A stretch of 64,000 nucleotides of DNA from Paenibacillus sp. FSL K6-1330 (GTDB taxonomy: Bacteria; Bacillota; Bacilli; Paenibacillales; Paenibacillaceae), in the NCBI RefSeq assembly GCF_037976825.1, contig NZ_CP150269.1, positions 7,363,486 through 7,427,485 of the forward strand, given 5' to 3'. Below the pieces are notes generated by a model. It searched no databases. It was given only the letters and a program-made list of their open reading frames with translations, and was not told where the DNA came from. The position numbers and the translations under genes are program-made. Of the stretch, positions 59,389-64,000 are shown in pieces (the stretch's first letter is position 1; each line of letters opens with the position of its first letter).

Positions 59389-60750
59389 ATGAACTCACTA
59401 TTCGGTCTCAGTCATAATGCTACATTAATGATCTGGACGCTGCTGACGATCGTCTTCCTGATCGTGCTGATTTCCAAATATAAATGGAACCCTTTCGTGA
59501 CCCTACTGATCTCCGCTCTGATCCTTGGTCTATTGACGGGCATGCAGCCTGCGGATGTTATTACTTCGATCACAGGCGGCCTGGGGGGAACGCTTGGAAC
59601 GATTGCCATCGTTATCGCCCTTGGTACCATGCTCGGAAAAATGATGGCTGAATCCGGAGGCGCCGAGCAAATCGCGACCACCCTCGTTGATCGCTTCGGC
59701 GAAAAGCGGGTCCATTGGTCCATGATGATTGTCGGCTTTATCGTCGGTATTCCCGTATTTTTCGAGGTGGGCGTTATCCTGTTGATTCCTATTGTCTTCA
59801 CGGTTGCACGCAAAACGAAAATGTCTCTGCTGCACATCGGCATTCCGATTCTCGCCGGATTGTCCACCGTTCACGGTTTGGTGCCTCCGCATCCCGCTCC
59901 AATGATTGCTATTGAAGCTTATGATGCGAACCTTGGCATGACGATCCTCTACTCGCTCCTGGTCGGGATCCCTGCAGCGATACTGGCCGGTCCGGTGTTC
60001 GGCAAATTCATCGGCAAACGGATCCGAACCGAACCACCCGAGGAACTTGCCGAGCAGTTCTCAAGCAAAGCTGAACGCGGATTACCCGGCTTCGGCATCA
60101 CTTTGTTTACAATCTTGCTGCCGGTCATTCTGATGCTTATCGGTTCCGCAGCCGATATTATCGATCCGGAGTCCACCAGCTTTATAGCCGTGTTCTGCAA
60201 ATTTATCGGTCATGAAGTCATTGCACTGCTCATCGCTGCAGTCTTCTCCTTCTTCTCGCTGGGATTCGCACGCGGCTTTAATAAACATGATCTGTCCCGC
60301 TTCACCAGCGAATGTCTCGCTCCGATCGCTACGATCATTCTGATCATCGGTGCGGGCGGTGCATTCAAGCAGGTTCTGATCAACAGCGGCGTCGGCAATG
60401 CCATTGCCGAAATTGCAACCGGTGCAAATATCAATATCATCCTGTTCGCGTGGCTTGTAGCCGCACTCATTCGAGTTGCAACCGGTTCCGCCACTGTAGC
60501 CATGACGACTGCCGCTGGGATTGTCGCTCCTGTGCTTGCCATGACGCCTGGGGCTAACGTAGAGCTTGTGGTGCTTGCTACCGGGGCAGGCTCCATCGTA
60601 CTGTCTCACGTGAACGATGCCGGCTTCTGGATGGTAAAAGAATTCTTTAACATGACGGTAGCCCAGACGCTGAAATCCTGGACCGTGATGGAGACAATTC
60701 TGTCCCTGACCGGACTGGTGTTGGCTCTGGTTCTCAATGTAATTGTATAA
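59389..60750 (+). CDS. gntP: Gluconate permease (GntP family)
   Basis: 453 aa from ATG 59389 (SD AGGAGGA). About 12-14 membrane helices; GntP motifs GGLGGTLGTIAIVIALGTMLGKMM and HVNDAGFW near the end. Gluconate:H+ symporter family. SD-supported start 84 bp into the longest frame. Confidence 0.95.
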   Translation: MNSLFGLSHNATLMIWTLLTIVFLIVLISKYKWNPFVTLLISALILGLLTGMQPADVITSITGGLGGTLGTIAIVIALGTMLGKMMAESGGAEQIATTLVDRFGEKRVHWSMMIVGFIVGIPVFFEVGVILLIPIVFTVARKTKMSLLHIGIPILAGLSTVHGLVPPHPAPMIAIEAYDANLGMTILYSLLVGIPAAILAGPVFGKFIGKRIRTEPPEELAEQFSSKAERGLPGFGITLFTILLPVILMLIGSAADIIDPESTSFIAVFCKFIGHEVIALLIAAVFSFFSLGFARGFNKHDLSRFTSECLAPIATIILIIGAGGAFKQVLINSGVGNAIAEIATGANINIILFAWLVAALIRVATGSATVAMTTAAGIVAPVLAMTPGANVELVVLATGAGSIVLSHVNDAGFWMVKEFFNMTVAQTLKSWTVMETILSLTGLVLALVLNVIV

Positions 60751-60837
60751 TGAAGCAATAAGTCACATGGGGGCTCCCGGAATGCTGATATTTTGACAGC
60801 GAACCGGGTGCCCTTACGTAGAAAGAAGGTATGTCTC

Positions 60838-62385
60838 TTGAGTACTCAGAACTATATGATCGGTGTCGATATCGGAACAACCAGCACCAAAGCCGTGCTT
60901 TTCAAGGAGAATGGTGAGGTTGTAGCCAAAGCCGGCGGCGAATATCCGCTGCTCACCCCTACTCCCTCTACGGCGGAACAAGATCCGGAGCAAATCTTTC
61001 AGACCGTCATTTCCTCTGTCCAAGGGGTCATGTCGCAGAGCGGGATTGATCCGGCTCAAGTTCTGTTCGTTTCTTTCAGTGCGGCCATGCACAGCGTCAT
61101 TGCCGTAGATAGCCAAGGTACCCCTTTGACTCGCTGCATTACTTGGGCCGACAACCGCAGTGCTGCCTGGTCTGCAAAGCTCAAAAAAGAACTCGGCGGC
61201 ATGGAGCTGTATCTTAGAACCGGAACTCCGATTCATCCGATGTCGCCTGTGACCAAGCTGATGTGGATGCGCCATGAGCTACCTTCCATCTTTCATCAAA
61301 CAGCCAAATTCATTTCGATTAAAGAATATGTTTATTTCAAACTATTTGGCCAATATATTGTAGACCACTCCATTGCCTCCAGTACCGGAATGATGAACCT
61401 TGAGGCACTGGCATGGGACCAGCAGGCGCTCGAGCTCGCTGGCATCACGGAGGACCATTTATCTGCGATAGTACCGACGACACATATTATAGAAGGCCTA
61501 AAAAGCGAGTATGCCGCAGCCATGGGGCTCTCCACTTCCACTCCCTTCGTGCTTGGAGCTGCCGACGGCGTGCTGTCGAACCTCGGCGTGAATGCCATCA
61601 AGCCGGGAGTCGTTGCCGCTACCATCGGTACGAGCGGTGCCATCCGTACGGTTGTTGACAAGCCGATGACCGATCCGAAGGGACGGATTTTCTGCTACGC
61701 ATTAACGGAGAAGCACTGGGTCATCGGGGGTGCGGTCAACAACGGCGGCATGATTTTCCGCTGGGTTCGCGATGAATTTGCCGCCTCCGAGGTTGAAACG
61801 GCCAAGCGGCTCGGCATTAATTCGTATGATGTACTCACCAAAATCGCGGACCGTATTCCGCCAGGCTCGAACGGCCTGCTATTCCACCCGTACCTGACCG
61901 GAGAACGTGCGCCATTATGGGATCCGAATGCCCGTGGGTCGTTCTTTGGTTTAACCCTGAATCATAAAAAAGAGCATATGATCCGCTCCGTGCTGGAGGG
62001 CGTGATCTTTAATATGTATACCGTTCTGCTGGCGATGGAGGAACAAATCGGCCGGCCGGCCAAAATCCATGCCACCGGCGGTTTCGCCCGTTCACCGATC
62101 TGGCGGCAGATGATGGCGGATATTTTTGACCAGCAGGTGATCGTGCCGGAGAGCTACGAGAGCTCTTGCCTTGGCGCCGTAGTCCTTGGTCTGTACGCTA
62201 CAGGAAGAGCCGATTCACTCGACATTGTAGAGACGATGGTTGGCGGCACCCATGAACACCAGCCTGTGAAGGAAAGTTCTGATGTTTATAAGGCTCTGCT
62301 GCCAATCTTCATCCGCATTTCGCGGAAACTGGAAGAAGATTATGAAGCCATCAGCCAATTTCAGCGCCGATTCGAGCAATCGTAA
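60838..62385 (+). CDS. gntK: Gluconokinase (FGGY family)
   Basis: 515 aa from TTG 60838 (AGAAGG 8 nt upstream). YMIGVDIGTTSTKAVLF phosphate motif, FGGY signature near HPYLTGERAPLWDPNARGS, and ATGGFARSPIW. Phosphorylates gluconate to 6-phosphogluconate, the substrate of Gnd. Close relatives also act on xylulose or other sugars, but the neighbours point to gluconate. Confidence 0.93.
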   Translation: MSTQNYMIGVDIGTTSTKAVLFKENGEVVAKAGGEYPLLTPTPSTAEQDPEQIFQTVISSVQGVMSQSGIDPAQVLFVSFSAAMHSVIAVDSQGTPLTRCITWADNRSAAWSAKLKKELGGMELYLRTGTPIHPMSPVTKLMWMRHELPSIFHQTAKFISIKEYVYFKLFGQYIVDHSIASSTGMMNLEALAWDQQALELAGITEDHLSAIVPTTHIIEGLKSEYAAAMGLSTSTPFVLGAADGVLSNLGVNAIKPGVVAATIGTSGAIRTVVDKPMTDPKGRIFCYALTEKHWVIGGAVNNGGMIFRWVRDEFAASEVETAKRLGINSYDVLTKIADRIPPGSNGLLFHPYLTGERAPLWDPNARGSFFGLTLNHKKEHMIRSVLEGVIFNMYTVLLAMEEQIGRPAKIHATGGFARSPIWRQMMADIFDQQVIVPESYESSCLGAVVLGLYATGRADSLDIVETMVGGTHEHQPVKESSDVYKALLPIFIRISRKLEEDYEAISQFQRRFEQS

Positions 62386-62402
62386 GCTTACTATAGTAAG
62401 GA

Positions 62403-62503
62403 AAACGTCTATCTACGTACATTCTAGAGAAAACAGACCGGCGATTAGATGTTGTTTTTCTTGCAATATCAGGTAGGCCAAGTTTCGAAGTTTATACTTT
62501 ATC
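62403..62503. repeat. Dispersed intergenic repeat, copy 2
   Basis: About 78% identical by eye to 23193-23293, with GTTTTTCTTGC, ATATCAGG and TTCGAAGTTTATACTT conserved. Lies between gntK and its terminator. Confidence 0.75.
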
Positions 62504-62508
62504 TGAAA

Positions 62509-62559
62509 TAAAAGCCCGTTTTCGATGGATCCGATCCATGGCGAAAACGGGCTTTTTTT
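62509..62559. terminator. Bidirectional terminator between gntK and the convergent gene
   Basis: AAAGCCCGTTTTCG..CGAAAACGGGCTTT with ATGGATC/GATCCAT inside; U7 on the plus strand and A-run on the other. Confidence 0.92.
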
Positions 62560-62560
62560 G

Positions 62561-63325
62561 TCATAATGCCTGTGTGAAAAATATCCACAGTGAGAATCCC
62601 ATACCGAAAATTCCCCCTGCCTTACACATAAAGAAGTAAAAATCGCTTGGCTCCGGATTATCAACCATCCAATTCGAGGGCGACATATGAAACATAAAGC
62701 GTTGAAAGGCTTCATAACGGAATCCGCACCAGGCATAGATCAGCATCACGAGCGCCAATATGAAGAATCCTACGCTGCCGTTAGGGTCATGAAACTGCTC
62801 GTCGGCAGCCTTTGCAAGCTCCGTGGGGAAGTAGCGTGGCTCTTCCGGATCGGAACGGTGAACTTGGCTGCCGACCATGAACCTGATGCCGGGTACCACC
62901 ATCTCCCCTTCCTCGTTGTAAGCAAGAAAGCTCCGGTCTCCAAAAGGTTTCACGAGGTAGGTCTTACCGTCAGGATAACTCACTTCGTATGATGCAGAAT
63001 GGCCTGATTCCTTTTCATATGCCCGGATTTCATATACCTCGCCCGCAATCTCAACCCGTTTCTCATCTTCATAAGTATGAACATAAATCGGCTCGCCGCG
63101 GCCAAATGATGCCCTATATACGATGCTCCCGCTTCCCAAATCGGCATATTTGGCGTACTTTAGTCCTTCCATATGAAACACTTTCTTCGAATAATAGCCC
63201 TGGGCCCACACGGTAATTAGAACCAATGCGGCCGCCAGAGCGAGTAATAACCCTATTCTTCTCCAATTCAAGGCCTTCCCTTCCGTCCGCATCCTTGACT
63301 CCCCGTTCCGATTTTTTCTAATCAT
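62561..63325 (-). CDS. Membrane protein of unknown function
   Basis: 254 aa from ATG 63325; ATG 63292 with SD GGGGAG is an equal candidate start. Basic N terminus, one TM helix (about 24-42), an extracytoplasmic domain of about 145 residues (FHMEGLKYAKYADLGSGSIV), then two more TM helices (about 187-205 and 236-252). No family recognised. Sits alone between the gluconate operon and oriC; the terminator is shared with gntK. Confidence 0.75.
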   Translation of the reverse strand: MIRKNRNGESRMRTEGKALNWRRIGLLLALAAALVLITVWAQGYYSKKVFHMEGLKYAKYADLGSGSIVYRASFGRGEPIYVHTYEDEKRVEIAGEVYEIRAYEKESGHSASYEVSYPDGKTYLVKPFGDRSFLAYNEEGEMVVPGIRFMVGSQVHRSDPEEPRYFPTELAKAADEQFHDPNGSVGFFILALVMLIYAWCGFRYEAFQRFMFHMSPSNWMVDNPEPSDFYFFMCKAGGIFGMGFSLWIFFTQAL

Positions 63326-63482
63326 ACGGTCCCTTCACAAAAAAGGTTTCAAAAGCCAAAGGATTGCCTATTGCCAACTTAAGTCCCTAATAAACTGCCG
63401 TTATACGATACCCATCGCGATTTAAACCTTAAATAAGGGGCCTTTCAAAGGCTCACGAGTACAGATTAAGCAAGATTTTTCT

Positions 63483-63525
63483 ATAAAAAAAGCCCTCAAA
63501 TGGAAATCTAGCGATTCCATTTGAA
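63483..63525 (-). terminator. Minus-strand terminator at the edge of oriC
   Basis: TCAAATGGAA / TTCCATTTGA with U7 on the minus strand. No minus-strand gene lies upstream in the window, so it may protect the 62561 gene region from transcription arising in the origin. Confidence 0.65.
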
Positions 63526-63527
63526 GA

Positions 63528-63922
63528 CTATCCACAGCCATTTTTCACCTTTGGTCGATTGATTGGCTGCTAGAACATTCAACCATAAGTTATGAACAGA
63601 TGGTGAGAGAAGAAAATTCTGCTTGTGAATCGGACAACCTGTGAATAATTTTTTGCGTTTTGAGGCCAATGATGTCGAAGGCTAAACAAATTATAAACAA
63701 TATATAGTGGTGTGAATAAAAATTATGCACAACGTATTGAATTTGTGGATAAATTAGCGACATACATTGAAAATAAGGCCTTCTTTTGCTATGATGATAT
63801 TACTTTTGGTTGTGAATATGTGAATGAAGCTATAATATTATCAACAGGCTGTGGATAAAGTTGTGAACAATTTCAATTTATCCATATTTTTTTGTTTCCA
63901 CAGGAGTTAGTTCTGGGGATAA
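63528..63922. other. oriC: DnaA-box cluster upstream of dnaA
   Basis: Perfect TGTGGATAA at 63744-63752 and 63850-63858; one-mismatch boxes at 63528 (CTATCCACA), 63640, 63711, 63723 (TTATGCACA), 63878 and 63914, among AT-rich DNA. This is the usual Firmicute origin before dnaA. No coding frame of merit. Confidence 0.9.
63767..63795 (+). promoter_or_regulatory. dnaA promoter
   Basis: TTGAAA, 17-bp spacer, TATGAT. DnaA boxes flank it, which fits autoregulation. The SD AAAGGAGTGA at 63986-63995 leads to dnaA just outside the window. Confidence 0.75.
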
Positions 63923-64000
63923 TTAGACATCATTCATTTTCTTTCGACAATTCCACACATGGCTCTAGCCACATTTGGAAGATTTAAAGGAGTGACAGTT

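Overview
The window reads as the chromosome-origin region of a spore-forming Firmicute, most likely Paenibacillus or a close relative. The evidence is the Bacillales origin synteny (rpmH-rnpA-yidC-jag-mnmE-mnmG-rsmG-noc-parA-parB on one side and walRKHIJ, purA, dnaB, rplI, gdpP further out), spore genes (an alpha/beta-type SASP-like protein and yyaC), a carbohydrate ABC operon with no ATPase of its own, and moderate GC content. The last ~470 bases are a DnaA-box-rich origin; a promoter and a Shine-Dalgarno at the right edge point to dnaA starting just beyond base 64000. Most genes lie on the minus strand, that is, co-directional with a fork leaving the origin leftward.

Layout. 1-527: N-terminal part of an HtrA-type protease. 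528-1614: non-coding, but with a good candidate structured RNA or attenuator. 1615-6756: nucleoside hydrolase plus a CUT1-type ABC importer, with a divergent AraC regulator. 6993-7256: SASP-like gene. 7424-12860: walJ-I-H-K-R cell-wall stress operon. 12885-14404: a MITE-like element, a small membrane protein and three ~200-bp tandem repeats. 14470-16997: LysM/G5/M23 endopeptidase with a WalR box, and an acidic membrane-anchored protein. 17253-21229: HssRS-HrtBA haem-sensing and efflux locus with a near-consensus HssR box. 21662-28416: purA with a PurR operator, then dnaB, rplI, gdpP, a yybS-like gene and a MazG-like gene. 28669-31528: CBS protein, LCP protein and DD-carboxypeptidase. 31751-37430: oppABCDF-type peptide importer. 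38152-43391: SRAP protein, rpsF-ssb-rpsR, yjzC, tRNA-Ser(CGA), DUF951, MscS and DUF3343. 43653-48835: yyaC, DUF4446, cysteine desulfurase-like enzyme, parB, parA, noc. 50311-57059: rsmG, mnmG, mnmE, jag, yidC, rnpA, rpmH. 57470-62385: gluconate operon (gnd, gntR, gntP, gntK) with two GntR-type operators. 62561-63325: unknown membrane protein. 63528-64000: oriC.

How it works together: WalRK can act on the neighbouring M23 endopeptidase; HssRS on HrtBA; PurR on purA; GntR on gnd and gntP. Two parS sites serve ParB near the origin. The gluconate operon and one unknown gene sit between two DnaA-box clusters, giving a split origin. The least explained items are the 850-1030 RNA candidate, the 13.7-14.3 kb tandem repeats, the dispersed ~100-bp repeat family, the palindrome-rich region upstream of oppA, and an SRAP protein that lacks two of the family's usual active-site residues. 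No database search or folding program was run; all family names rest on motif recognition.
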